Assembly (NCBI GenBank): GCA_016192135.1
Contig: JACPUR010000031.1
Coordinates: 1-50,009 of the forward strand
From: Candidatus Tectomicrobia bacterium
GTDB lineage: Bacteria > UBA8248
Direction of reading: 5' to 3'
DNA: 50,009 nt
Below are positions 37,861 to 45,039 of the stretch, in pieces. The translations under genes were made by a program, and so were the position numbers. Every line of letters begins with the position of its first letter. The first letter of the stretch is position 1. The notes under the pieces were generated by a model. The model made no database searches, was not told the origin of the DNA, and saw only the letters and a list, made by a program, of their open reading frames with translations.

Positions 37861-38820
37861 TTGAAGCGCGCGCTCGTCACCGGGGGGGGGGGCTTCATCG
37901 GCTCCAACCTCGTGCGCGCCCTGCTCGGGGAGGGCTACGCCGTCCGGGTGCTGGAAAACTTCTCGACCGGCCGCGAGGAGAACCTGCGCGGGATTCTCCG
38001 TGACATCGAGCTCATCGACGATCCGCAGGGAGTCCTGGACCCGGAGGCATGCGCCCGGGCGGTGAAGGGGGCCTCCTGCGTCTTCCACCAGGCCGCCATC
38101 CCCTCCGTCCCCCGCTCCATCCAGGACCCCGTCCTCTCGGACCGGGTGAACGCGGGCGGCACGCTGAACCTGCTGGAAGCGGCGCGGAAGGAGGGCGTGC
38201 GCCGCTTCATCTACGCGTCTTCATCTTCGGTGTACGGCGACGCCCCGGGCCACGTCCGCGACGAGAACGACGCGCCGTGCCCGGTTTCGCCCTACGCGGT
38301 CTCCAAGCTGGCCAGCGAACACTACGCATCGCTTTATCACAGGCTTTACGGCCTGGAGACGGTGGGACTGCGCTACTTCAACGTGTTCGGACCCCGGCAG
38401 GATCCCCACTCCGAGTACGCCGCCGTGGTCCCCAACTTCATCCGGTGCCTCATGGCCGGGAAGCGCCCCACCATTTACGGCGACGGCGGACAGTCGCGCG
38501 ACTTCACCTACGTGGACAACACCGTGCACGGCAACCTGCTGGCCCTCAAGGCGGAGGGGGCGGGGGGCGGGGTGTTCAACGTGGCGACCGGGATGTGCCA
38601 TACCGTGAACGAGCTGTTCTCGAGCCTCCAAGCGATCATGGGCGCCGAGGGCCTGGAGCCGATTCACGCCTCCCCGCGGACGGGGGACGTGCGGGATTCC
38701 CAGGCCGACATCCGGAAGGCCGGCACCTTTCTCGGCTATTCCCCCCCCGTGAGCTTCGAGGAAGGCCTCCGCCGGACCGTCCAATGGTATGCTGACCAAG
38801 CCGCCCACCATGGCCGTTGA
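37861..38820 (+). CDS. UDP-glucose 4-epimerase-like protein with a G11 tract in the Rossmann motif
   Basis: 319 aa extended SDR. The nucleotide motif reads ALVTGGGGFIGSNLVRALLG; its four glycines are coded by an uninterrupted run of eleven G (37882-37892). Other motifs are ASSSSVYGD, YAVSK (catalytic Tyr and Lys) and FNVFGPRQDPHSEYAAVVP, as in GalE/WbpP-type epimerases. TTG 37861 follows AAAGGA. The TGA overlaps a possible TTG start of malQ. A one-base slip in the G run would end translation early, so expression could vary. Substrate is probably UDP-Glc/Gal or their N-acetyl or uronic forms. Confidence 0.88.
   Translation: MKRALVTGGGGFIGSNLVRALLGEGYAVRVLENFSTGREENLRGILRDIELIDDPQGVLDPEACARAVKGASCVFHQAAIPSVPRSIQDPVLSDRVNAGGTLNLLEAARKEGVRRFIYASSSSVYGDAPGHVRDENDAPCPVSPYAVSKLASEHYASLYHRLYGLETVGLRYFNVFGPRQDPHSEYAAVVPNFIRCLMAGKRPTIYGDGGQSRDFTYVDNTVHGNLLALKAEGAGGGVFNVATGMCHTVNELFSSLQAIMGAEGLEPIHASPRTGDVRDSQADIRKAGTFLGYSPPVSFEEGLRRTVQWYADQAAHHGR
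37882..37892 (+). repeat. Poly-G homopolymer tract (11 G)
   Basis: Eleven consecutive G within codons 8-11 of the epimerase gene. Long G tracts in coding DNA are slippage-prone and in some pathogens mediate phase variation of surface-sugar genes. Here the frame is intact. Confidence 0.9.
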
Positions 38821-38855
38821 TCGGCGAATGCGCTGCCGGCAATCCATCCGAATGG

Positions 38856-40379
38856 ATGACGATGGCCCCATTCGACCTGCATAGCCGCGCGAGCGGCCTG
38901 CTTCTGCACCCCACCTCGCTCCCGTCGCCGCACGGCATCGGGGATCTGGGGCCCTCCGCCCACGCTTTCGCCGATTTCCTGGCGGACTCGGGCCAGGGCT
39001 GGTGGCAGATGCTCCCCATCGGCCCGACGGACGCCTGGGGCTCGCCCTACGGATCCTCCTCCGCCTTCGCCGGAAATCCCCTGCTCCTCAGCCTGGAGCG
39101 CCTGGCCGGGGAGGGCCTGCTGCCGCCGGAGCAGGTGGGCGCCGCCGCCCGGCCCTCCACCGGAAGGGTCGATTTCGCCCGCGCCTGGGAGGTCAAGGAG
39201 CCCCTGCTCCGCGCCGCCTTCCGCGCCTTCGAGCGCCTGGACGGGGAGAGGCGCGCGGGCTTCGAGGCCTTCCGGCGCGAGAACGCGGGCTGGCTCGGCG
39301 ATTTCACCCTCTTCACCGCCCTGAAACAGCGCTTCGGCGGCGCCCTCTGGGCCGACTGGCCTCCGGAGATCCGCCGCCGCGAGCCGGGCGCGCTGGAGCG
39401 GGCGCGGGAGGCCCTCGGCGGGGAGATCCGGTTCCTCTCCTTCCTGCAGCACGAGTTCTTCCGCCAGTGGGAGGCGCTCCGCGGGCACTGCCGCCGGAAG
39501 GGGGTGGGCCTGATCGGGGACATTCCCATCTACGTCTCGCGGGAGAGCGCCGACGTGTGGGCCAACCCCGCTCTCTTCCGGCTCGATCCGGAGGGCCGGC
39601 CCGAGGCGGTGGCGGGCGTCCCGCCCGACTACTTCAACAGCAACGGCCAACTCTGGGGAAACCCCCTCTACCGGTGGGACACCCTCCGCGAGCGGGGCTA
39701 CGGCTGGTGGATCGCCCGCCTCTCGGCCGCCTTCCGCTTCTTCGACGCCTCGCGCCTCGACCACTTCATCGGCTTCACCCGCTACTGGGAAGTTCCCGGC
39801 GGCGCCCCCACCGCCCGGGAGGGCCGCTGGCGGGAGGGGCCCGGGTACGACTTCTTCGCCCAGGTGCAGCGGGCTTTCGGGCGCCTCGACTTCATCGCCG
39901 AGGACCTGGGCGACGTGACGCCGGAGGTCTTCGAGCTCCGGGACCGCTTGGGGCTCCCTGGCATGCGCGTCCTGCAGTTCGCCTTCGGCGGCGGCAACGA
40001 TAACCTGCACCTCCCCCCCCACCATCCCGAGCGCTGCGTGGTCTACACCGGCACCCATGACAACGACACGACCATGGGCTGGTTCGCCCGCCTGATGCGG
40101 GAAGGCCCCCCCCACGAGCGGGAGCGGGCCCTGCGCTGGCTGAACCACAGCGAGAACGAAATCCACTGGGAGATGATCCGCCTCGCCTTCCTCTCCCGCG
40201 CCCACCTCGCCGTCATCCCCGTCCAGGACCTGCTGGGCCTGGGGACGGAGGCGCGGATGAACTACCCCGGGGAGATGAACGGCAACTGGGCGTGGCGGCT
40301 GCGGGAGGGCGAACTGACGGAGACGACCCGCGCCCGGTTGCGGGAGGAAACCCGGGCCGCCGGGCGCCTGCGCGGCTGA
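38856..40379 (+). CDS. malQ: 4-alpha-glucanotransferase (amylomaltase) MalQ
   Basis: About 507 aa GH77 enzyme. It starts near RASGLLLHPTSLPSPHGIGD and has the family motifs SPYGSSSAFAGNPLLLSL, GDIPIYVSRESADVWANP, DHFIGFTRYWEVP, IAEDLGDVTPEV and VYTGTHDNDTTMGW. It disproportionates maltodextrins, which would recycle the short chains released by GlgX. ATG 38856 or 38862 is chosen from homology; no strong ribosome site is seen, and a TTG at 38817 that overlaps the epimerase stop would allow coupled translation. It is read with the epimerases and away from the other glucan genes. Confidence 0.95.
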   Translation: MTMAPFDLHSRASGLLLHPTSLPSPHGIGDLGPSAHAFADFLADSGQGWWQMLPIGPTDAWGSPYGSSSAFAGNPLLLSLERLAGEGLLPPEQVGAAARPSTGRVDFARAWEVKEPLLRAAFRAFERLDGERRAGFEAFRRENAGWLGDFTLFTALKQRFGGALWADWPPEIRRREPGALERAREALGGEIRFLSFLQHEFFRQWEALRGHCRRKGVGLIGDIPIYVSRESADVWANPALFRLDPEGRPEAVAGVPPDYFNSNGQLWGNPLYRWDTLRERGYGWWIARLSAAFRFFDASRLDHFIGFTRYWEVPGGAPTAREGRWREGPGYDFFAQVQRAFGRLDFIAEDLGDVTPEVFELRDRLGLPGMRVLQFAFGGGNDNLHLPPHHPERCVVYTGTHDNDTTMGWFARLMREGPPHERERALRWLNHSENEIHWEMIRLAFLSRAHLAVIPVQDLLGLGTEARMNYPGEMNGNWAWRLREGELTETTRARLREETRAAGRLRG

Positions 40380-40408
40380 CCCCCGGCCGGACCCATCGTC
40401 TGTAGCTT

Positions 40409-40440
40409 AGACCGGGATAAACATTTATCCGGCTTGGTCT
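40409..40440 (+). other. Stem-loop downstream of malQ
   Basis: AGACC (40409-40413) pairs with GGTCT (40436-40440) around a perfect inner GGATAAA-CA-TTTATCC helix. It has no T tract. It may mark the 3' end of the epimerase-malQ transcript. Confidence 0.4.
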
Positions 40441-40580
40441 GGGGGTACCCCCTCCCGCCGGGCCTTCGCCCGCCGAAGCGGGCTTCACGAAGGTGGAAGG
40501 GCTTCGGCCCGCGCAGGCGGGAGGGGGCCGGGGGGAGGGAAAATCCCACCCCCGGCAACCCTCCCCTCCCTCACCCTGCC

Positions 40581-40606
40581 CTCCCCCGGAGGGGGAGGGA
40601 AAAAAA
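40581..40606. repeat. GC-rich REP-like palindrome, copy A
   Basis: CTCCCCCGGAGGGGGAGGGA followed by an A run. A near-identical copy lies at 40683-40706, and related CCCTCCCCC/GGGGGAGGG palindromes recur at 26469-26528 and 42011-42117, always between genes. Confidence 0.65.
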
Positions 40607-40610
40607 GGAT

Positions 40611-40670
40611 GTGCAACCGGGTACATGGGTAACACATCAGACCTGGGACATGGGTGACACTTTACTCCAC
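40611..40670. mobile_element. Possible solo insertion-sequence end (IS481/IS3-like)
   Basis: Two related units, GGGTACATGGGTAACACAT (40619-40637) and GGGACATGGGTGACACTTTA (40644-40663 approx.), are arranged as direct repeats. On the other strand they read TGTCACCCATGTCCC and TGTTACCCATGTACCC, the type of repeated TGTxACCxATGT ends I associate with IS481/IS3-group elements. There is no transposase nearby. The unit sits between two copies of the GC-rich palindrome. Identification is from memory of such ends and is tentative. Confidence 0.35.
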
Positions 40671-40682
40671 CGGTTCTGGGTC

Positions 40683-40706
40683 CTCCCCGGAGGGGGAGGG
40701 AAAAAC
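40683..40706. repeat. GC-rich REP-like palindrome, copy B
   Basis: CTCCCCGGAGGGGGAGGGAA plus an A run, one base shorter than copy A at 40581. It ends about 60 bases upstream of the kelch lipoprotein start. The two copies bracket the possible insertion-sequence end. Confidence 0.65.
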
Positions 40707-40767
40707 AGAAGTGCGCCCGGCGCGTGTTATCCTGCCTTCCAGTCTGTCATGCCCAGGAGGCCATTCC

Positions 40768-41877
40768 TTGCGCCCACCGAGCCTCGCCCGCGCCCTCCTC
40801 CTGGCCGCCCTCCTCGCCGCGGGCTGCTCGGGCGGCGGGGAAGCCACCCCGGCCGGGACGATGAGCTCGCCGCGCCACGGGCATACGTCCACCCCGCTCC
40901 CGGACGGCCGGGTGCTCATCGCCGCCGGGCTGACCAAGACCTCCCCCCTCGGCACCATGGAGATATTCGACCCGGCGAAGGGCGCCTTCCAGGCCCTGGC
41001 GGCCCCCTTCCGCCCCCGCGGATGGCACGGCGCCACCCTGCTCCCGGACGGCCGGGTGCTGCTCTCGGGCGGCTGGGCCGGCCCCGGCACCGCCCTGCGG
41101 GACGCCGTGATCCTCCGCCCCGGCGGCGGGGCGGCCCTCGTCCCGCTGGTCCAGGGCCGCTACGACCACACCGCCACCCTCCTCGGGGACGGCACCGTCC
41201 TCCTCGCCGGGGGCAACGACGGACGGAGCGAGCAGCGCTCGGTGGAGATACTGGATCCGCGCGAGGGAAAATCCGCCCCCGCCGCGCGGCCCCTCCTCGT
41301 CCCCCGCCAGCAGCACGCGGCGGCGCTCCTCCCGGGAGGGGAGGTCCTCCTGACGGGCGGGGCCCAGGGGGAGGGCGCGCGCCTGGCCGAGATCTACCTG
41401 CCCGCCGAGCGCCGCACCCGCCTGGCCCGCAGCCTGGCCTCCTCCCCGCGCAGCCGCCACACCGCCACGCCCCTCGCGGACGGCCGGGTGCTCATCGCGG
41501 GCGGGCTCGGCCCCGAACTCACCCTGGCCACCGCCGAGATCTACGACCCCAAGACCGGGAGCTTCCTCCCCGTGAAAGCCCCCATGAAGAAGGCGCGCCA
41601 GCAGCACACCGCGACCCGGCTCCCGGACGGCCGCGTGCTCCTCCTCGGGGGCTGGGGCGGGGACGGCCAGACCCTCGATGACGGCGAGGTGTTTGACCCC
41701 GAGGGCGCCTGCTTCGCCGCCCTGCCCGTCCACCTCAACGCCCGGCGAAGGCACCACGCGGCGGCCCTTCTGCGGGACGGCGGGGTGCTCGCCTCGGGGG
41801 GAGCCACCGAGAGCGAGGTGCTCGCCACGGCCGAGATCGTCCGCCTCCCGCCCCGCAAGCCGGGCGGGGGATGCTGA
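40768..41877 (+). CDS. Kelch-repeat lipoprotein (beta-propeller)
   Basis: 369 aa. The N-terminus SLARALLLAALLAAGCSGGG is a lipoprotein signal with lipobox LAAGC. The mature protein is a string of six to seven kelch blades with the recurring pattern RHxHTxTPLPDGRVLIAAG followed by TAEIYDPxTGxF (for example RVLIAGGLGPELTLATAEIY). It folds as a beta-propeller outside the cytoplasm, likely a binding or scaffold protein; kelch propellers include galactose oxidase-like enzymes, but I see no Cys-Tyr cofactor pattern. TTG 40768 is seven bases after AGGAGG, so earlier in-frame codons are dropped. Confidence 0.85.
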   Translation: MRPPSLARALLLAALLAAGCSGGGEATPAGTMSSPRHGHTSTPLPDGRVLIAAGLTKTSPLGTMEIFDPAKGAFQALAAPFRPRGWHGATLLPDGRVLLSGGWAGPGTALRDAVILRPGGGAALVPLVQGRYDHTATLLGDGTVLLAGGNDGRSEQRSVEILDPREGKSAPAARPLLVPRQQHAAALLPGGEVLLTGGAQGEGARLAEIYLPAERRTRLARSLASSPRSRHTATPLADGRVLIAGGLGPELTLATAEIYDPKTGSFLPVKAPMKKARQQHTATRLPDGRVLLLGGWGGDGQTLDDGEVFDPEGACFAALPVHLNARRRHHAAALLRDGGVLASGGATESEVLATAEIVRLPPRKPGGGC

Positions 41878-41905
41878 GGGGGTCCTCCCTTCCGGCGCGC
41901 GGCTG

Positions 41906-41933
41906 GTAGGGGCGTATTGCCATACGCCCCTAC
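41906..41933. repeat. REP-like palindrome GTAGGGGCG type
   Basis: Perfect inverted repeat: GTAGGGGCGTAT, loop TGCC, ATACGCCCCTAC. It has the same core as the palindromes at 43382-43507. 41878-42190 is a gene-free region between the kelch and hydrolase genes, filled with such elements. Confidence 0.85.
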
Positions 41934-41971
41934 AGGCGGAACGCCGGCTAGGTCCCTGTTCGTCCGTAGGA

Positions 41972-42154
41972 GCGGGTCTCAGACCCGCCCTCGTGCGGTC
42001 CATGCCAACGATCCCCCTCCCCCTCCGGGGGAGGGCCGGGGTGGGGGAAGAGCCTCAGAAGCGCGCACCCTCCCCCCTCGGGCCCATGCGGGCCCGACCT
42101 CCCGGAGGGAGGGGGACAAGCAGAGCGAGGGGCGGGTCTCAGACCCTCCCCTAC
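41972..42154. repeat. Cluster of REP-like palindromes
   Basis: Within this stretch: GCGGGTCT-C-AGACCCGC (41972-41988); CCCCTCCCCCTCCGGGGGAGGG (about 42014-42035, a partial palindrome); a nested palindrome with arms CCCTCCCCCCT and AGGGAGGGGG around GGGCCC blocks (42068-42117); and GAGGGGCGGGTCT-C-AGACCCTCCCCTAC (42127-42154), which shares its centre with the first. They could fold in RNA or bind protein; no coding sequence is supported. Confidence 0.7.
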
Positions 42155-42190
42155 GGATACATTCGTCGACAAATCTCCGGGGGAGAATCC

Positions 42191-43357
42191 ATGAAGCGCG
42201 CCGAGCGCCAGCGGGACGGGCAGCAGTGGATCTACGACTACATCCTCAAGACGACGGGACGCCCCGTCCACCACGAGATGGACGGCCGCATGATGCCCGG
42301 GCCGGTCCGCAGCATCCGCATGGCCTCCAAGCACCTGGCGCGGGGGGCCGAGAACGCGGAGCGCCTCGCCCGGGCGGCGGAGGCGAGGGGGGAGCGCCAC
42401 ACCGCCCGCCGCCTCTACCGCGTGGCCTCCGAGCGCTTCCGGGAGGCGCAGCACTTCACCATCCCCATCATCTGCCCCCGCCGGTGGGAGCTCCTCGCCC
42501 GGGCGAGAGAGTGCGCGGCGCGCCTCCATGCCCTCTCGGACTACCCCATCGAGCGGGTGGAGATCCCCTTCGAGGGGAAGTCCATCCCCGCCCTCCTGCA
42601 CCTGCTGCCGGACCGCCGCCGGGCGCCCGTGATGATCTTCTACCCCGGGATGGACAACACGAAGGAGAACTACCCCAACCCGCTCGACAACGAGTTCGCC
42701 GAGCGCGGCATCCACGTCCTCACCATCGACGGGCCGGGCCAGGGCGAGGCCCTCGAGCGTGGCATCCTCGTCACCCCCGACAACCACGCCGCCGTGGCGC
42801 GCAAGGCGGTGGACTTCCTGCTGACGCGCCCCGAAGTGGACGGCGGGAGGATCGGCATCAGCGGCCGCAGCTTCGGCACCTTCTGGTCCATGCGGGCCGC
42901 GGCGGAGGACCCCCGCCTCGCCCTCGTGGCGGGCTCGGTCGCCTGCTACTACTGGGACCGGCTCACCATCTTCGACGAGGCCCCCATCCGCTTCAAGCAG
43001 GTCTTCATGGCGATGGCCGGGATGGAGGACGAAGCCGCCTTCGACCGCACGTGCGAGGCCTACACCCTGAAGGGCCACGCCGGGCGGGTGAGGTGCCCCG
43101 TCCTCATGGCGGCGGGGGAGTTCGACCCCCTGAACCCCATCGAGGACGTCGAGGCCGTCTTCGAGGCCCTGGCCGGTCCCAAGGAGATGTGGATCTTCGA
43201 GGACGAGTTCCACCCCATCAACCATCTGGAGGCGCTGGCGGGGGTGTGGACCTTCCAATTCGTGGCGGACTGGGTGCGGCGGGCCTTCGACGGGAAGATC
43301 CCGCCCGGCCACAAGCGCAAGGCCTACATCCGCAAGAGCGGGGAGGGGATGTATTAG
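42191..43357 (+). CDS. Alpha/beta hydrolase (FrsA/pseudooxynicotine hydrolase-like)
   Basis: 388 aa. An N-terminal helical cap domain of about 120 residues (ARRLYRVASERFREAQHFTI) precedes an alpha/beta hydrolase core: PVMIFYPGMDNTKENYPNPL, HVLTIDGPGQGEALERGIL, the nucleophile elbow ISGRSFGTFW (GRSFG, Ser), Asp in AGEFDPLNP and His in EFHPINHLE. This layout matches the FrsA/DUF1100-type and 2,6-dihydroxypseudooxynicotine hydrolase group, C-C bond hydrolases and esterases. ATG 42191 follows GGGGGAG. It is flanked on both sides by palindromic repeats and has no operon partner, so the substrate is open. Confidence 0.82.
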   Translation: MKRAERQRDGQQWIYDYILKTTGRPVHHEMDGRMMPGPVRSIRMASKHLARGAENAERLARAAEARGERHTARRLYRVASERFREAQHFTIPIICPRRWELLARARECAARLHALSDYPIERVEIPFEGKSIPALLHLLPDRRRAPVMIFYPGMDNTKENYPNPLDNEFAERGIHVLTIDGPGQGEALERGILVTPDNHAAVARKAVDFLLTRPEVDGGRIGISGRSFGTFWSMRAAAEDPRLALVAGSVACYYWDRLTIFDEAPIRFKQVFMAMAGMEDEAAFDRTCEAYTLKGHAGRVRCPVLMAAGEFDPLNPIEDVEAVFEALAGPKEMWIFEDEFHPINHLEALAGVWTFQFVADWVRRAFDGKIPPGHKRKAYIRKSGEGMY

Positions 43358-43381
43358 GGGGATATGGACGGGCGACCCGTG

Positions 43382-43415
43382 TCCGTAGGGGCGAGGCATG
43401 CCTCGCCCCTACGGA
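43382..43415. repeat. Perfect 34-base REP-like palindrome
   Basis: TCCGTAGGGGCGAGGC joined to AT-GCCTCGCCCCTACGGA is a perfect palindrome 25 bases after the hydrolase stop. It could act as a rho-independent-like 3' end without a T tract or as a mobile repeat. Confidence 0.88.
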
Positions 43416-43441
43416 TGGATTGCGCCGGTGGCGGTTCCGTA

Positions 43442-43507
43442 GGGGCGAACCTCGTGTTCGCCCCGCCCCCGGGTAAACATAAAGGGGCGATGACAAGCAT
43501 CGCCCCT
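43442..43507. repeat. Two further GGGGCGA...TCGCCCC palindromes
   Basis: GGGGCGAAC-CTCGT-GTTCGCCCC (43442-43464) and AGGGGCGATG-ACAAG-CATCGCCCCT (43483-43507) share the GTAGGGGCGA/TCGCCCCTAC ends with those at 41906 and 43382 but differ in the inner stem, as in REP families. They lie between the converging hydrolase and PAS genes. Confidence 0.85.
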
Positions 43508-43533
43508 ACAGACCATCAGGCGCCCTTGGATGC

Positions 43534-44853
43534 CTACCGCGCGGGGCGCTCCCGGCACACGCAGACGATGGCCACGAGCTCTCCCTCGCCGCGCATGAAG
43601 GGAGAGAAGACCGCGCTGACCGGCAGCTTCTCGCCGTCCTTCCGGAGGGCATGGCCCTCGATGCGCGCGACCTTCCCCTCGCGCAGGTCCTCCAGCACGG
43701 CGGGCCCGGCGGTCCCCCCCTTCGCCGATCCATCCGCCGCGGCGAGTATCTCGCGGAAATCCCGGCCGGAAACCTCCTCCTGCATATAGCCGAACAGGTT
43801 CTCCGCGCCGAGGTTCCACATGAGGATCTCGCGGCCCGGGCTCATGAAGACGACGGCCTCCGTACCCTCGTCCAAAAGGCTCTGGAAGAGCCCGATGGGC
43901 CGCCGGATCTCGTCCTGGAGGTCCCGCTGGACCGTGATGTCGCGGACGATCTCGATGTACATGGGCTCCTCGCTGCCCGGCACGTCCAGCCGCGTGATGG
44001 ACAGCTCGATCGGGAAAACCGAGCCGTCCTTGCGGACGGCCTCGAACTCGCGCCGCACGCTGGAGGTCGCGTGCTGGTAGCGGGAGAGGAAATCCGCGTG
44101 CTTGGGACGGTCCGGCTCCGCGATCAGCATGCTCACGTCGCGGCCGATGACCTCCCCGGCCTCCCAGCCGAAGACCCTCTCCAGCGAGCGGCCCGCCTGC
44201 TGGATGATGCTGCGCGGGTCGGTGACGACGATCGGGTCGCGGGCCGCGTCGAAGACCGCCCGGAGCTGGAGGATGGCCGATTTCAGGCCCGCCTCCGTCC
44301 GCCGGCTGTCGGTCACGTCGACCAGGTACACCCGGATGCGCTGGGATTCGCCGGGGCCCGCGGAGAACGGAACCCCCTCGAGGCGGGCCCAGAAGAACCC
44401 CCCGGCCGGCCGGCGGAACCGGATCTCGCAGCTCTGCTTGATCTGCGTCTCCACGAGCCGCGACCGCCAGAGGTGGAAGGCGTCCTGGTCTTCCCGGACG
44501 ATGAAGTCCGAGAGGCTCGCACCGATGAGATCGCTCCGGTTCGCCCCGAGCTGGACGGCCGCGGTCAGGCTCGCCTCGCGCACGATTCGCCGCTCGTCCA
44601 GCGTCAGGAGGCCGGCGGGGGCGAAATCGTAGAGCTGGCGGGCCCGGTCGCGCGCCTCCTCTAGGTCGGTCTGCGCCCGCCGCAATTCCTCGTTCTGCAT
44701 CTCGAGCTCCACCTGATGCACTTGAAGCTCGTGCGCGAGAGCTTCAAGCTTGCCCGGCGACATGCGGGAGAGTTCCGTGCGGGTCTTCCGGAGGAGGTCC
44801 TCGGCGCGGCGGCGGAGGTTCTGAAGGACTGGATGGCGGTCGTCGGGACTCAC
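43534..44853 (-). CDS. Multi-PAS sensor protein without an output domain
   Basis: 439 aa. An N-terminal coiled-coil (LAHELQVHQVELEMQNEELR) leads into three PAS domains: about 75-190 (APAGLLTLDERRIVREASLT), about 200-310 (ARDPIVVTDPRSIIQQAG, with a PAC segment ending IVRDITVQRDLQDEI) and about 325-435 (EAVVFMSPGREILMWNLGAE). No histidine kinase, GGDEF or receiver domain follows; the protein ends shortly after the third PAS. It probably works by pairing with another signalling protein, such as the CheB-CheR-PAS fusion encoded 186 bases upstream on the same strand. The start is GTG 44853 with only a weak ribosome site. Confidence 0.82.
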   Translation of the reverse strand: MSPDDRHPVLQNLRRRAEDLLRKTRTELSRMSPGKLEALAHELQVHQVELEMQNEELRRAQTDLEEARDRARQLYDFAPAGLLTLDERRIVREASLTAAVQLGANRSDLIGASLSDFIVREDQDAFHLWRSRLVETQIKQSCEIRFRRPAGGFFWARLEGVPFSAGPGESQRIRVYLVDVTDSRRTEAGLKSAILQLRAVFDAARDPIVVTDPRSIIQQAGRSLERVFGWEAGEVIGRDVSMLIAEPDRPKHADFLSRYQHATSSVRREFEAVRKDGSVFPIELSITRLDVPGSEEPMYIEIVRDITVQRDLQDEIRRPIGLFQSLLDEGTEAVVFMSPGREILMWNLGAENLFGYMQEEVSGRDFREILAAADGSAKGGTAGPAVLEDLREGKVARIEGHALRKDGEKLPVSAVFSPFMRGEGELVAIVCVCRERPAR

Positions 44854-44870
44854 GGCCTGGCGCCTCAGCG

Positions 44871-44910
44871 GGTTCTCATGTTCGTGTTAGCAGGTTCTCA
44901 GGTTCGTGTT
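44871..44910. repeat. Direct repeat of 18 bases, 22-base period, before the PAS gene
   Basis: GGTTCTCATGTTCGTGTT (44871-44888) and GGTTCTCAGGTTCGTGTT (44893-44910) differ at one base. They lie 18-57 bases upstream of the PAS gene start codon (minus strand). A 22-base period is about two DNA turns, which is typical of sites for a protein that binds as a tandem dimer. The rest of the 186-base gap shows nothing else. Confidence 0.7.
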
Positions 44911-45039
44911 TTCATCGTCACTTTTCGTGACGCAGGCAATGCCCCCACCAGCTACCATATCCCGATCAGGAAAGACAGGCATCGCGCAAGGCCACAGAAT
45001 TCGTCTCAAATTTTCCCTCATTCCGGGCGGGCAAATCCA

